Shown: piece after piece, positions 1 to 10,653 of the stretch
How positions within the stretch are numbered: the first letter of the stretch is position 1
Layout: the number at the start of each line of letters is the position of its first letter
Assembly: GCA_009829735.1 (NCBI GenBank)
Contig: CM020618.1
Coordinates: forward strand, 769,196 to 833,195
Direction of reading: 5' to 3'
From: Pyropia yezoensis
Lineage: Eukaryota; Rhodophyta; Bangiophyceae; Bangiales; Bangiaceae
Length of the DNA stretch: 64,000 bases
Translations under genes and position numbers: made by a program
Notes under the pieces: generated by a model
Databases searched by the model: none
What the model was told of the DNA's origin: nothing
The model's input: the letters and a program-made list of their open reading frames with translations, nothing else

Positions 1-1097
1 GGGGGGGCAACGGGGAAAAGAAAGGACGTGTACGAACGCGGCGAGGAAAGGGGACGCTGGAAAGGATCGAATCGAAGGGGTCCGAGGGAGGCGACCTCAG
101 CAAAGAATGACTATGCGCAAGGGCGGGGGAGGACGGGGAGAAGGGGGGCGAGTGGGCGGGGTGGGAGGTGACGCGGTAGAAGGGAAGAAAAAAGAGGGAC
201 GGCTGGGAGACGGGGGGGCCGGGGGGGTGGGTGGGGGCGGCAGGGGCGTCAAAGGACTTTGGGCGGGGGGGGCTGTGGAGGGCGGCAGGGGTGTGAAGGG
301 ACTTTGTACAAACACGGGGTCGCTGGCCGTGAGCGGGGGAGTCCGCGGGAATGGGGGCAGCTGGGGTGGAGCGGGGGAATCGGGTGGACGGGACGAAGAC
401 AAAGGGCGGGGGGGTGACTTGGCGGAGGGGGGGGACAGGGCTTAGGGGGCGGGACCGGGCGGAGGAGGGGGAACGGTGTGGAGAGCGGGGAAGGCGCGGG
501 ACTGAGGCCCGGGGGGAGACCAAGGGCCGGAGAGGATACAGGGGGAAGGGGGAGGGCAGGGGAGAGAGAGAGGGCTCTGAGGGGTGGGAGGGGGGCGGGG
601 TGGGGCGGCTGGGGCGTAAAAGGACTATGTGCAAAGACGGGGTCGCTGGGGGTGAGCGGGGGAGTCCGTGGGGATAGGGGGAGATGGGGGGCGCTGGGAG
701 TTGGGGGTCGGGGGATTAACGAGGGGCGGGGGTGTGACGGGAGGGCGGGGGAGTGACGGGAGGAGGGGGGGGGCGGGGCGGGGTTGGGTTGAGACAGGGC
801 GGACGGAGGGGCACGGGGCGTGGAGGGGGGACAGGGCGGAGGAGGGGGGACCGGGGCGGAGAGGAGGGGTCTGGGCGGAGAGGAGGGGACGGGGTGAGGG
901 GGAGGCTTACAGGGCGTTATCGTACTGTTTCGGGGGAAAAAATCGAAGGGCGAATCGATGCACACAGCTCGGAATCGATGGACGCCCCGGACAGGCCATT
1001 CAGAGCACCCCCCCAGGATTGGCTTGGAATCGAGGTGTCCATCAAATTGAAACACTGGCCGGAATGGGTCAAAACGGCCGCCCGCCCATCGATTTTT
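1..1097. other. G-rich low-complexity contig end, no gene
   Basis: The first ~900 bases have strong strand asymmetry, with long G runs on the + strand. They yield long Pro/Arg/Gly ORFs in several frames at once, which is expected from composition and is not evidence of coding. From about 900 to 1097 the composition becomes ordinary, but I recognise nothing before the gap. Confidence 0.7.
287..683 (+). repeat. Two imperfect ~74 bp direct repeats
   Basis: Positions 287-360 and 610-683 share the order GACTWTGTRCAAA, ACGGGGTCGCTGG, GTGAGCGGGGGAGTCCG, in the same orientation about 323 bp apart. It is a small local duplication in G-rich DNA with no recognised function. Confidence 0.6.
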
Positions 1098-1597
1098 NNN
1101 NNNNNNNNNNNNNNNNNNNNNNNNNNNNNNNNNNNNNNNNNNNNNNNNNNNNNNNNNNNNNNNNNNNNNNNNNNNNNNNNNNNNNNNNNNNNNNNNNNNN
1201 NNNNNNNNNNNNNNNNNNNNNNNNNNNNNNNNNNNNNNNNNNNNNNNNNNNNNNNNNNNNNNNNNNNNNNNNNNNNNNNNNNNNNNNNNNNNNNNNNNNN
1301 NNNNNNNNNNNNNNNNNNNNNNNNNNNNNNNNNNNNNNNNNNNNNNNNNNNNNNNNNNNNNNNNNNNNNNNNNNNNNNNNNNNNNNNNNNNNNNNNNNNN
1401 NNNNNNNNNNNNNNNNNNNNNNNNNNNNNNNNNNNNNNNNNNNNNNNNNNNNNNNNNNNNNNNNNNNNNNNNNNNNNNNNNNNNNNNNNNNNNNNNNNNN
1501 NNNNNNNNNNNNNNNNNNNNNNNNNNNNNNNNNNNNNNNNNNNNNNNNNNNNNNNNNNNNNNNNNNNNNNNNNNNNNNNNNNNNNNNNNNNNNNNNN
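1098..1597. other. Assembly gap, 500 N
   Basis: Exactly 500 unknown bases, so a fixed-size scaffold gap rather than a measured distance. The 5' end of family A copy 1 (LTR, leader and gag start) is lost here. Confidence 0.99.
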
Positions 1598-2570
1598 CCC
1601 AGTCCTGGGAGGATGAGGAGATGTTTGGACGCCGGATCCAAGAGCTCGCCTACGAGCTGGGGAAGCTCCTCGGAGAAGGGGAGCTACGGGCCATCCTGTT
1701 CGCAGGAGTACCCAACTACGTGCGGATATCCGCACGGGGCGCCAACACGGCACGGACGAACTTCAGTCGACTGATGCATATGTGCAAGTCCCTAGGGGAC
1801 GCATACGGGTTCTACACCCGGAGTGTGCCTTGGCCCCGAAGCCCAAGGGTGAGGGAGGCAAGCCCAGTCTTACCCCGGTACCGAGGCAAGAGAAGGTGGA
1901 ACGCAAGGCCGTACCAGTACTGGTGGCGACCGAACATACCCCTATTGGTGAGGATGACCCTCTAGTCTACCAACAGGGCCACCTGTTGCTACCGGCGACG
2001 CCGGTGATTGATGAACACGGTACGTAGCGTACATCGCCCCGGCTGGAACCCAGTTCCAGGTCAACGAAGGAACGGACGGCGCGTCCCGTATGTGCGGACT
2101 ACGGGTACTCTTCGGTGACGGGGTAACCCTCACCAACCCTTGCCAACATGGGCGGTGCGCACGGAGGCACCTCCGCAGATTTCGGGCCGACCCAACCGGT
2201 TGGGGGAGTCCATGTTCCGGTTGACCCAAGGACCCAAGGCCTACCAGGGAGCAGGCACTCGGGGGCGCCCGAGGGAGGCAACCGCAGCTACGGGCTACCC
2301 CGATGCGACCTCAAGGGGGGACCGGCACGTCCGGGTGTATGTTGTGTGGGGATCCCCAGCACTCGGTGTCTTCCTGCCCACTCATCCCCGAGGAGTCTCG
2401 GCGGGCAGCGGCGGCAACGCAAGGCATCCACCGGGGGGTATCCCGCCCGAGCACCCGGACCCGCACCGGGTAGGCAGCCAGCTCCAGGTGGAGTACTGGC
2501 CGTCGAGGGGGCACCTCCTCAGCCGGATGTCCCGGCGGACAGCACCCTACCAAGGGCGGGAAACGAGTAA
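1598..2570 (+). pseudogene. gag: Family A gag, 3' part (remnant)
   Basis: Translations match the gag of the better kept copy at 60670-64000, including the block around the residues EEMFGRRIQEL and the stretch ANTARTNFSRLMHMCKSLGD. Gag would form the particle and bind element RNA. The zinc-knuckle region is present but not in a clean frame in this copy. The first part is missing in the gap. Identification rests on the sister copy, since gag is too variable to place on its own. Confidence 0.8.
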
Positions 2571-2578
2571 GAGGAAGG

Positions 2579-3784
2579 ATGACCGGGGGGCGCTGGGGTT
2601 ACCCAAGCAAGCCACCCCGGAGTACCGCGGGGAAAGCCCCACGGAGAGCGCGGTTGAGCCGACGCCGCATCAACCCCCGGGTACACCTTCCGGCCCCGAC
2701 GACACGGCGTCAGGGGATTGATGACCAACCTCCAAGGTTGGGAGGAGAGGACGGGAAGCCCCGTCACGTTGAACCAGACAAGGGCCCTGTTCAGGATGCC
2801 CGAGCTACACCGGATATCGGTGTAGGACATGTGTTGTTTACATTGGAGAACTTCAAGGTATCAGCCACACTGGGGGTTGACCCCCAGTCGACACGATCGT
2901 ACTACCCTGTACTGGACACAGGGGCTGGACCCAACCTTATCCGGAAGGATACCCTCCCGGACAAGTGGCTTCCACGAGTCAGAGTGACTCGGGGACCCAC
3001 CATCAAGGACGCGAATGGTCGACTCATTCGTACGACCGCAGCGATGTCGCTGCAGGTTACCATCGGGGATCTCACCACGGAAGTTGACTTCCTGGTATGT
3101 GAAACGCTATCGGTGCCCTGCATACTGGGGTGCACCTTCATCAACGTTCACGTTGATGCAATCCGGCCAGGCCGGAGGACCGTCGAGCTTCAAGAAGCCG
3201 ACGGGACGAAGCGAGGACACACGGCTATCGTCAGGGACCTGACGCTACAAGGAAGCCACGTTAACGTGGCTGAGGTGTACGCAAGCGTCGAGCCGAAGAC
3301 ACTTCGGTTGGCCAAGCGAACTCGCTTTGAGCCGTTGTCAGAGACAGTCCTCCCGGTTAACTGCGACCTCGCAGGCATCTGCAGAGTCCAGTCCAACCTA
3401 CGGACGTACAAGCGCCATGGGTTGACCATGGCCAACGGTCTCATAGACCTCCCAGCAGGAGGGTCGTCCCTCCTAGTGATGGCGAACTATCGCCGTAAGG
3501 CAGTCACCCTCCCGAAGGGAACTATCCTCGGGATTGCCGAACTCTACGAAGGAGATATCCTTACCCCTGACAAGGAAGGTCAAGTGGAACCACTTGAAGT
3601 ACTGGCGGTCGCCGAGACCACCGAGCGACAGCAACCCGACGACGGGAAGCCTAACCCATCGGCGGCTCCGGCGGACCTGCCGCCAAAGGACCAAGAGGCC
3701 TTGAAGGCACTGGCCGAGGCTGACCTCGACCACCTTTCCCCTTCGGTAGCCGAAGGGGTACGACGGATGCTAAGAAAAGCATGA
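2579..3784 (+). pseudogene. Family A aspartic protease region
   Basis: A 401-codon open stretch contains VLDTGAGPNLIRK, the catalytic DTGA motif of retropepsins, at about residue 113. About 70 residues later comes PCILGCTFI, the usual second hydrophobic-Gly motif of these proteases. The rest reads as the linker between protease and reverse transcriptase. The sequence here carries several near-perfect inverted repeats (for example 3255-3270 and 3738-3758), reported as a finding. Confidence 0.85.
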
Positions 3785-3788
3785 CGTT

Positions 3789-6343
3789 ATGTGGACAGGC
3801 GGGGCCTTGGGGACCATTGGGGCAACCCAACATCGTATAGACCTGGTACCAGGCGCACGACCCGCCCGCTCACAACCGCACCGAGCGGGACCTATGCAAC
3901 GAGAGATCGTTGATGGAGAAGTGAAGAGGATGAGTGAAGCTAAGGTGATCCGACCTTCGATGTCGGAATGGGGTGCCCCAGTCGTTATTGTGCCGAAGAA
4001 GGATCAAACTCCTCGGTTTTGCATCGATTATCGACGCCTCAACTTGGTTACCAAGAAGGACTCATACCCTTTACCAAGGATGGATGAATGCATCGACTCC
4101 CTGGGGGAGGCTACGGTGTTTACCACCATCGACTGCAATGCCGGATACTGGCAGATCCCGGTGGCGGACGAGGATATCCCCAAGACGGCATTCGTCTGTC
4201 ACAGTGGAGTGTACGAGTTCCTAAGGATGCCTTCGGATTGTCCAACGCCCCCGCTACATCCAGCGGGCTATCGACATCATACTGTCGGGGGTGAAGTGGC
4301 GTAACTGCCTAGTGTACCTCGATGACGTCATCGTCTTCTCGCGTAACATGGATGACCATGTACAACATGTTGACGAGGTACTTACCCTCTTGAGGAACGC
4401 CGGGGTAACCCTGCGTCTGAAGAAGTGCGCCTTCTTCCAACAGTACGGTCGAGTATCTGGGCCACCAGATAATCCCTGGTAAGCTAGGGGTACTCGAAGC
4501 CAATACCCGGGCACTCCGGGATGCCCGGTTCCCTAACACCCAGGACGCAGCTCAAGAGCTTCCTGGGAAGGTGCAATGTATACCGGACGGTTCGTCAAGG
4601 ACTTCGCTCGGATAGCTAAACCGTTAACGGTTCTTACGAGCAGTACCTTACCCAAGTACTCCAACCCCCTTCGCCCTAGCGAAGAGGAGGCATTCGAGTC
4701 GCTGAAGCGAGCCCTACTATCCCCACCCGTCCTTGCGTTACCGCATAGACGGGGTACCTTCGTCATCGATGTCGATGCGTGTGATACACAAGTGGGATGC
4801 ACCCTGTTACAGGGGAGAGACGTTGATCGGTACCGATAACGTTATCCCGGACCTACGTCCGGTAGGGTACTTCAGCCGGACACTCAACCCGGCTGAGCGG
4901 AACTATAGTGCCACCGAGCGTGAATGCCTCGGAGTTATATGGGCAGTGCAACTGCTCCGTCCATACCTGGAGGGCTCCAGGTTCATCGTGAGGTCCGACC
5001 ACGAACCCCTACGATGGCTCCTCAACCTTGGTGACAAGGATTCCGATAGCCATGGGAGGCTAGCCCGATGGAGGCTGAAGATGGCCGAGCACGACTACCG
5101 CACGGTGTATAAGGCTGGGTCAACCCACCACCTCGGAGACGCGTTGTCTCGACTCGACACCCCGAGCGGGGATACCCGCCCGGTGGACGAGGACATCCCG
5201 GTGGTACCGGTGTGCATGGTGGGTAATGCTACCCAGGGTATGGCTGACCATACCATGGCACACCTTGCGTGCCCATTGACCCTCGCGGACTTCCGCGAGG
5301 CACAGGCCAACGACGATGACTGTAGACGTCATCGTGCTAACCTCCTGGCCGGTACGGCCGGCATCTTCTCCGAGAACGAAGACGGACTCATATACCGGCG
5401 GGCACCCGCCGATGGACGACATCAAGTCGTGGTTCCCGTGTCCTTACGGCAAGCCGTCATGGAACGAGAACATGAGAACCCTACAGCCGGACACCCGGGG
5501 GGTTCACGTATGTTCGCAGCAATGCGAAGGTTCTTCTACTGGCCAGCGATGGCCGTCGACGTGGTCGACCACATAAGGGGATGCCACCCCTGTGCACGTA
5601 ACCGCATGAGCCTACATAGGCAGGCGTCTGCCATGAAACTGTTCCCACCGGATGGGCCCAACGAGCAAGTCGCTATCGACATACTCGGGCCACTTCCGAT
5701 AACGGAAGAAGGGAACAGGTACGTCCTGGTCATGTCTGACCGATTCACTAAGCTGTCAAGAGCGGCAGCCATCCCGAATGATACGGCATACACGATCATG
5801 AACGCAGTGGTTGACCACTGGATCAGTGCATACGGAGTCATGAAGCAACTCCTCTCCGATAACGGAGCAAACCTTACGTCGGCATTCTGCACTAAGGTCC
5901 TGGGCATGTTCGGTATCGAACCACGTCGGGCATCCGACTACCACCCGCAGTCCAACGGGCAGGTGGAGCGGTTCAACCGCACCATCGTCAAGATGCTACA
6001 GTGCTACGTGGCAGAGCACACGAACACTTGGGACAGGCTTCTGTCCGTACTCACCCTGGCATACAATGCCAGGCCACATCGGAGCACAAACATTGCTCCG
6101 CTGGAGTGGGTCATGCCACTAGGCGTCGGTAACCTGACGCTGCCACCCGGCAGGTGCACTCGGTATGATACACCGAAGGGCCGACCCGCCGAACGCATCC
6201 ACCTAGCTTGGTTGGCCAAGCTATCGTGGATGATTCCTAAGCTCAAGGGTGCCCTTGACAGAACACAACTTCGGTATAAGAAGAACTTCGACGCCCGACT
6301 ACGGGTGCGCAACGCAACCCTGGTAACAGGTGACTGGGTCTAA
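3789..6343 (+). pseudogene. pol: Family A reverse transcriptase, RNase H and integrase
   Basis: RT blocks are readable as [43 protein letters not shown] and the catalytic box VYLDDVIVFS near 4315-4345. RNase H shows RPVGYFSRTLNPAERNYSATE with the downstream HHLGDALSR. Integrase shows a zinc region (HENPTAGHPGG...CHPCARNR), then the DDE core with AIDILGPLP, LSDNGANL and QSNGQVERFNRT. All are standard Ty3/gypsy motifs. The region is broken, mostly in RT and at the RT-RNase H side, while the integrase part is long and open. Confidence 0.9.
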
Positions 6344-6530
6344 AACAGACACCAGAAGTTCCGAGGGAACAAGCTTATGCAACCGGTCAAGGGACCGTAC
6401 CAGATCCTCCACAGAGATGACCACTCTGTTATCTTACACTCCGATACGGAGATACAACGCATCAACATCAATGATGTGACACCTGCTCCGAAGCCGGAAC
6501 AGCCTCAGCCGGTACCGGCCGGGTTGCTAC

Positions 6531-6749
6531 ATGAAAGCTCTTACAACCCACCGGTCAGATGACCCGGTGGGACCGGATGGGATTCCATACCAAGTAGAGA
6601 GCGTGGTCGGACACACCGACCCGAACCTACCAGGACCCTGGTACGTCAAGGTTATGTGGGTCGGATACGACTCACCCACCTGGGAACAGGCGGCGAATAT
6701 ACCCCGCCAACTACTCATGCCTTACATGAGGCGACGACGCCTACTGTAA
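6531..6749 (+). pseudogene. Family A chromodomain at pol C-terminus
   Basis: The stretch reads YQVESVVGHTD, then WYVKVMWVGYDSPTWEQAANI. This is the chromodomain pattern (V-x-V-x-W-x-G-Y-x3-x-T-W-E) at the end of a gypsy integrase. In chromoviruses this domain tethers integration complexes to modified chromatin. The match is to the general pattern; the aromatic cage cannot be judged fully by eye. Confidence 0.75.
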
Positions 6750-6827
6750 CAACCCAACCGACACCGACTTCGGCTGTTGGGGGGTGAGGCTTATACCTAC
6801 TAAGTAGGGTGTGACATGGTTACGGCA

Positions 6828-6923
6828 GACTTAGGTTTCTAAGTCAAATCAGACTTAGGTTTCTAAGTCGAACCAAGCTTAGGTAACTAAGTAGAGCTAA
6901 GCTTAGGTAACTAAGTAAAACCT
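6828..6923 (+). repeat. Four 24-bp tandem repeats, each a hairpin
   Basis: Units begin at 6828, 6852, 6876 and 6900. The first two contain GACTTAGGTTTCTAAGTC and the last two AGCTTAGGTAACTAAGT, so each has the inverted arms CTTAG/CTAAG around a four-base centre. They lie between the stop of sense pol (6749) and the stop of the antisense ORF (7229), where transcripts from the two strands would meet. Confidence 0.85.
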
Positions 6924-6993
6924 GAACCTTAATAAGTTAACTTAAAGGTAAAGGCTAACTCCGATAATATCGAAGTAACTAGGGGGCTTACAC

Positions 6994-7045
6994 GGGAGGA
7001 TGACCTCCCCAAGCCAAGACACCAAGTGAGGGAGGATGACCTCCC
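6994..7045 (+). repeat. Two identical hairpins between convergent ORFs
   Basis: GGGAGGATGACCTCCC occurs at 6994-7009 and again at 7030-7045: arms GGGAGG and CCTCCC around ATGA. They sit in the same convergent intergenic stretch as the 24-bp repeats. A role in 3'-end formation on either strand is possible but not shown. Confidence 0.8.
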
Positions 7046-7228
7046 CAAGCATGAACCAACCGGAAGAAGTTGGACGGGAGGCAAGGCACCACTGAGCCAG
7101 AAGGGGTACTCCCCAGGGCAGCAAACAGAGGCAAGCAATGCCCCCAAAGGGGGATGAGTTTATACTCACTACTACCCGGCTACCATAAGGGTCACCGCGG
7201 CCCTCTCCCGCACAAACAATAGCACTCC

Positions 7229-7901
7229 TCAGTGGGTAGACCCACTGCCCGAGGGAGGCCACTCACGCGTAAGCGCGTAGACCTCCGTGCTCCACCGGTC
7301 GGCAACGTCACGACGGTCGACCACCCGAGTTACCTCGGTGCATAGCTGGACGAGGGTGCTGCGGCCAGCCTCCACGTCCTCCAGAGCTTTCTGGAGGCGG
7401 TCCACCACGCCACCGAAGCAACGCGCTGACCCAACCAGCGCAGCACCTGGGGGGATATCCCCCCAGCTAACAGAGAGACCCCCACGCATTGCGCGGGTAT
7501 CAAGGGCGTCAACGCCTTCATACCAGAGACGGGGACCCCCGTCATGTAGGACAGGGGCGGGAGGTGACACTGGCGCAGCCAGAGGAGCCACAGGAGCCGA
7601 CACGGCTACCACCGGAGCCGGTGGCACCTGATACGAGGCCCGGTAGGACCCTACCGAAGGGGCTCCACCGTAACCACGGCGGTACTCCGCCCGACGACGG
7701 GACACCTCACGCTCCCCACCCACAGAGCCCCACTCTCGGGGACGACGGCCTACCGCCGCCGGCATCGGGTTACCGAACCACGGAGCAAGGACCTGAAGAG
7801 GGTCATGGATAACAATGGGAATACCCAGGTCAGCAACAGCCTCGGTGGATGCCCACCCATGGCAACTGGGCTCACCCGGCTGAGTACGCCGGACACACAA
7901 C
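7229..7901 (-). pseudogene. Family A antisense ORF, C-terminal part
   Basis: An open frame runs on the strand opposite to family A gag-pol and ends at 7229. Its last ~110 codons resemble the C-terminal part of the antisense ORF of family C (57479-59026): both have a VVDR segment in a predicted helix, then an R/Q-W-S motif ending in basic residues (VVDRLQKALEDVEAG and RWSTEVYALTREW here). The upstream part is cut off by the family B LTR at 7902, so codons beyond that point belong to the LTR and should not be counted. No known domain is recognised. Confidence 0.55.
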
Positions 7902-8369
7902 TGTGGCAAAAACCACTCGCACACACGGTACCCAAGTTGGGGCGGTGTGCGAGGGCTGCCTCCCGTGTCGGGGGAACCGGAAGAAGTGCAAGTCGCACAC
8001 ACTCGATCCCTGTTGTGGGGCAATCCCCCCACGGACAAACAAGAAGATGGTGTGTGGTCCAACAGTTTCTTGGTCGGGACGGGGACGCAGGGCCAAGCCC
8101 CGCTGTCCCTCCCCTTATCCCCCCAGGGTCCACTCAGAATCTCGCCACTCAGAATCTCCCACCCCAGCACCTGCCCACCGGGCCACACGAAAATTCAAGA
8201 CGATAAATGCAGAAAACCCTCAAATCCAAGTTGGATTTACTACTAAGCTAACTATCCCGAACTTAGGGAATATGGACCCAAATGCAGGGGGAGGAACGGA
8301 TCAGGTTAGTGGCCTGCCGCCCCTTGCATGGCACGTGTTGCCCCCTACCTGGGGGTCAATACTGCCACA
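7902..8369 (-). repeat. Family B 3' LTR (468 bp)
   Basis: On the minus strand it starts TGTGGCAGTATT and ends TTTTTGCCACA, giving the inverted ends TGTGGCA/TGCCACA. It matches the LTR at 31020-31487 over its full 468 bp with roughly four visible base differences. It contains a 17 bp odd palindrome at 8222-8238. The outer flank is ACAAC (7897-7901). Confidence 0.92.
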
Positions 8370-8384
8370 CTCCCCTCTCCTCAG
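8370..8384 (-). promoter_or_regulatory. Polypurine tract of family B
   Basis: The minus strand reads CTGAGGAGAGGGGAG immediately before the LTR start TGTGGCA. A purine run at exactly this place is the plus-strand priming site of LTR retrotransposons. Confidence 0.8.
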
Positions 8385-8901
8385 TTCCGACCGACCCGGT
8401 CGGCCCTGTGAGGGGGTGCGTAAACGCACGTCTCGGCGGGGGGGGGGACGCGACTTGCTGTCCCCCCTTGAGTACGTAACGCGGATGTGGAGGCGGTCAC
8501 GTTGGCCGCCCCTCTTCTCAAGCTTGCCCACTTGGCAGCTTGCTCTCCTCGGTTCACACCTCACCACCACCACCACTTCTCCTTCACCTTACACGGGGCC
8601 ACCCCACGCTGGGGAGGCCACCCGTTTACCCACGATCCGAGTCCCCCTCAACTCGAGGCGGGTCTCGTGCCGCGATAGCCAGGACGTCTCTCCCCAACTT
8701 GGGGAGAGCCATGGCGACTCCGGGAGTGGAGACGGACTCTCTCGATGAGCGTATGGAGGACACCTCCTACGGTGCAGCGCCTGCCGGGACTTCCGGTGGG
8801 GGCTCCGCGATCGCTCCGGGGGGTGGGACTCCCGCGTCACCCGGCTTTGGGTTGACGGCAGGATCTCCCCGGAGGCGGGACAAGTTGTCCCGCGTGAGGC
8901 C

Positions 8902-10653
8902 TTGGGGCGGTGGTTTTACCCCGCTTGGCCTCTGTATGAGGAGGGGTTGACTGTTCTTCGCTGTGGCCGACTCGGCGCAGCGATGGGTCGGGTATGGGAC
9001 CGCCTACGGGAGAAGTATCCCCGTAGGGTCGGGTTCCCTGCCGGCTTCAGGACGGACCAGTTTGCCTTCCTGGACGACGAGGAGGTCGAGGGCGTGCAGC
9101 GGGCCAAGGCCATGGTGGACCGCGGGGGAACTATCCCGGGTCCCGGCGACTTGCCGACCTTCACTTGGGACGCGGTGGCAACTCGCCCCCCGTACCTTCA
9201 CGAGGCCGATCCGCACACTCATCACTTTGATGTGCGGATGGAGAAGGACTTCCGGCGAGGTCCCTACTTGGTGACCTCGGCTCAACTTGAGTTTCCCCAG
9301 CAGTCTGCTGCCAGTAAGGAGCAATACTACCCGAAGAAGCCCGAGTGGTGGCCTCAAGTTGAGGTCCCCTACGGGTTCCCGGCATTGTTGCCACGGTTGC
9401 TTGACCACTTCGGCTCCGTCATGTTGACGGCTGGCCCTGATCATCTGGTGTGGGCCATGTTGGCCACCCAGTGGCTCCTCGAGGTCATGTCGACCTGGGT
9501 GTCATGTGTTGAGCGGCGGGGGATGCTCTGGCATCTCCCCCTCCGGCTCATCCAGGGTTTGGAACAGCTCACCCCTCAGCTAGTTGCTGAGGGGTGCTCG
9601 TCAGGACAACTCACTCTACTTGAGGAGATGCTCCGCCTCCACAAGTTTATCGAGTGGGAGAGCATTGAGCACAAGTTGCGCCGCCCCACTCGGGGGCCCA
9701 AGGACGATGGCGCACTTCGCCAGTTCGTGTGGGTCGCTCGTGAACTTCACGACGGCCGTGTGGTCCTACGAGAGGGGTTGGGCATCGGGGACTACACGTA
9801 TGCCCCGGGGGTGGATCGTCACACTGCGCCACCCCCGGACAAGCCCATAGTTATGGCTGTGCCCTCATATGATGACCATATGACTCAACCTACTGCGGGG
9901 GCCCCAAGTCGGGGTCGCAGTTACACCCGGGTACCGCCACCTCGGCGTGCCCCTCCGCTTCCTCCTGTTCCTTTCCAGCCTCACGGGAACATCCCGATCA
10001 GCGTGGCCGTGGAGTCATCCACACCGGTGTCTCCCAACTTGGGGGCCACCCTCCTGACGGTATACCCCAAGTTGGTGTTACCGCCCACGCCTCTGACCTC
10101 AGAGATGATGATCACCACGTTGGTGCGCACCATTTCCTGGTTGGCCGCGTCGACCGCAACCCTCCAAAGTTCCGAGACTCCTCAACTTGAGGAGCGCGTT
10201 CGTACTGCAGTGGCGACCGCGAGTTGCGAGTCGGTGGCGGAGTTTATGACGGCCGAGTTGGCTCGCATTGGGGCTATTATGCCCCAGCCAACCCCACTTG
10301 GGCGTGGCAAGCGTCGTGCGAGCCGGGCATACTCGCCTCCTCGCCGTCGTCGCCGTCACTCGCGGCGCTCTCCCTCCGTGTCGGAAGACGAGTTGTCTTA
10401 CTCCGTCTCGGAGTCCTCTACCCCATCGGAGACGGAGTCTGTCCAGCGTCTGCGTCGCAAACTTGCGCGCAAGACCAGGCAGAAGAGTAGCCACGGTCGG
10501 CGCCACTTGCGCGACCGTGAGGGGCGCGACGGTTCCGACTTGGAGCCGCCGCCCCTTCCAACGAGTGGAGACCGTTATCGGCGTGGGTCTCGCCGCTCGC
10601 CTCCACGTGAGGGCGAGGGCCGTGGAGTGGGAGAGTCTAGCATGCGTGCCTAG
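8902..10653 (+). CDS. Family B antisense ORF, 583 aa, RS-rich tail
   Basis: A long open frame lies between pol and the 3' LTR but on the opposite strand. The first ~330 residues look globular and Trp/Leu-rich (LVTSAQLEFPQ at about 122-132, YYPKKPEWWPQVEVPYGF at 142-159). The middle is Pro-rich. The last ~115 residues are Arg/Ser-rich like splicing-factor RS domains (SPPRRRRRHSRRSPSVSED, then more RS and acidic Ser). The globular part resembles the antisense ORF of family C (LVSCNHQEFWK, YYPKVIPQQQEVEIPVGF). There is no signal peptide or membrane segment, so an envelope is unlikely. The ATG at 8902 may not be the true start, as the same frame is open further upstream without an ATG. I know no named domain for it; function unknown. 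Confidence 0.7.
   Translation: MGRWFYPAWPLYEEGLTVLRCGRLGAAMGRVWDRLREKYPRRVGFPAGFRTDQFAFLDDEEVEGVQRAKAMVDRGGTIPGPGDLPTFTWDAVATRPPYLHEADPHTHHFDVRMEKDFRRGPYLVTSAQLEFPQQSAASKEQYYPKKPEWWPQVEVPYGFPALLPRLLDHFGSVMLTAGPDHLVWAMLATQWLLEVMSTWVSCVERRGMLWHLPLRLIQGLEQLTPQLVAEGCSSGQLTLLEEMLRLHKFIEWESIEHKLRRPTRGPKDDGALRQFVWVARELHDGRVVLREGLGIGDYTYAPGVDRHTAPPPDKPIVMAVPSYDDHMTQPTAGAPSRGRSYTRVPPPRRAPPLPPVPFQPHGNIPISVAVESSTPVSPNLGATLLTVYPKLVLPPTPLTSEMMITTLVRTISWLAASTATLQSSETPQLEERVRTAVATASCESVAEFMTAELARIGAIMPQPTPLGRGKRRASRAYSPPRRRRRHSRRSPSVSEDELSYSVSESSTPSETESVQRLRRKLARKTRQKSSHGRRHLRDREGRDGSDLEPPPLPTSGDRYRRGSRRSPPREGEGRGVGESSMRA

Larger units (their letters stand above)
1598..7901 (+). mobile_element. Ty3/gypsy chromovirus family A, copy 1 (broken)
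   Basis: Order along the + strand is gag remnant, aspartic protease, reverse transcriptase, RNase H, integrase, chromodomain, a repeat-bearing intergenic stretch, then an ORF on the opposite strand. This is the Ty3/gypsy domain order with a C-terminal chromodomain. The 5' end lies in the gap at 1098-1597. The 3' end is cut by the LTR of family B at 7902, which lies inside the antisense ORF. The copy is clearly broken, with about half a dozen breaks. Its LTRs are not visible, so it cannot be dated directly, but it is older than the family B insertion it carries. A second copy lies at 60670-64000 on the other strand. Confidence 0.9.

Noticed and set aside
249-1055. Long Pro-rich ORFs in the first kilobase
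   Set aside because: All frames are open because of G/C runs; no domain, and the content is explained by composition.
7229-8188. One 319-codon antisense gene
   Set aside because: Its upstream third is family B LTR sequence (from 7902), so the ORF is a chimera; only 7229-7901 is treated as gene remnant.
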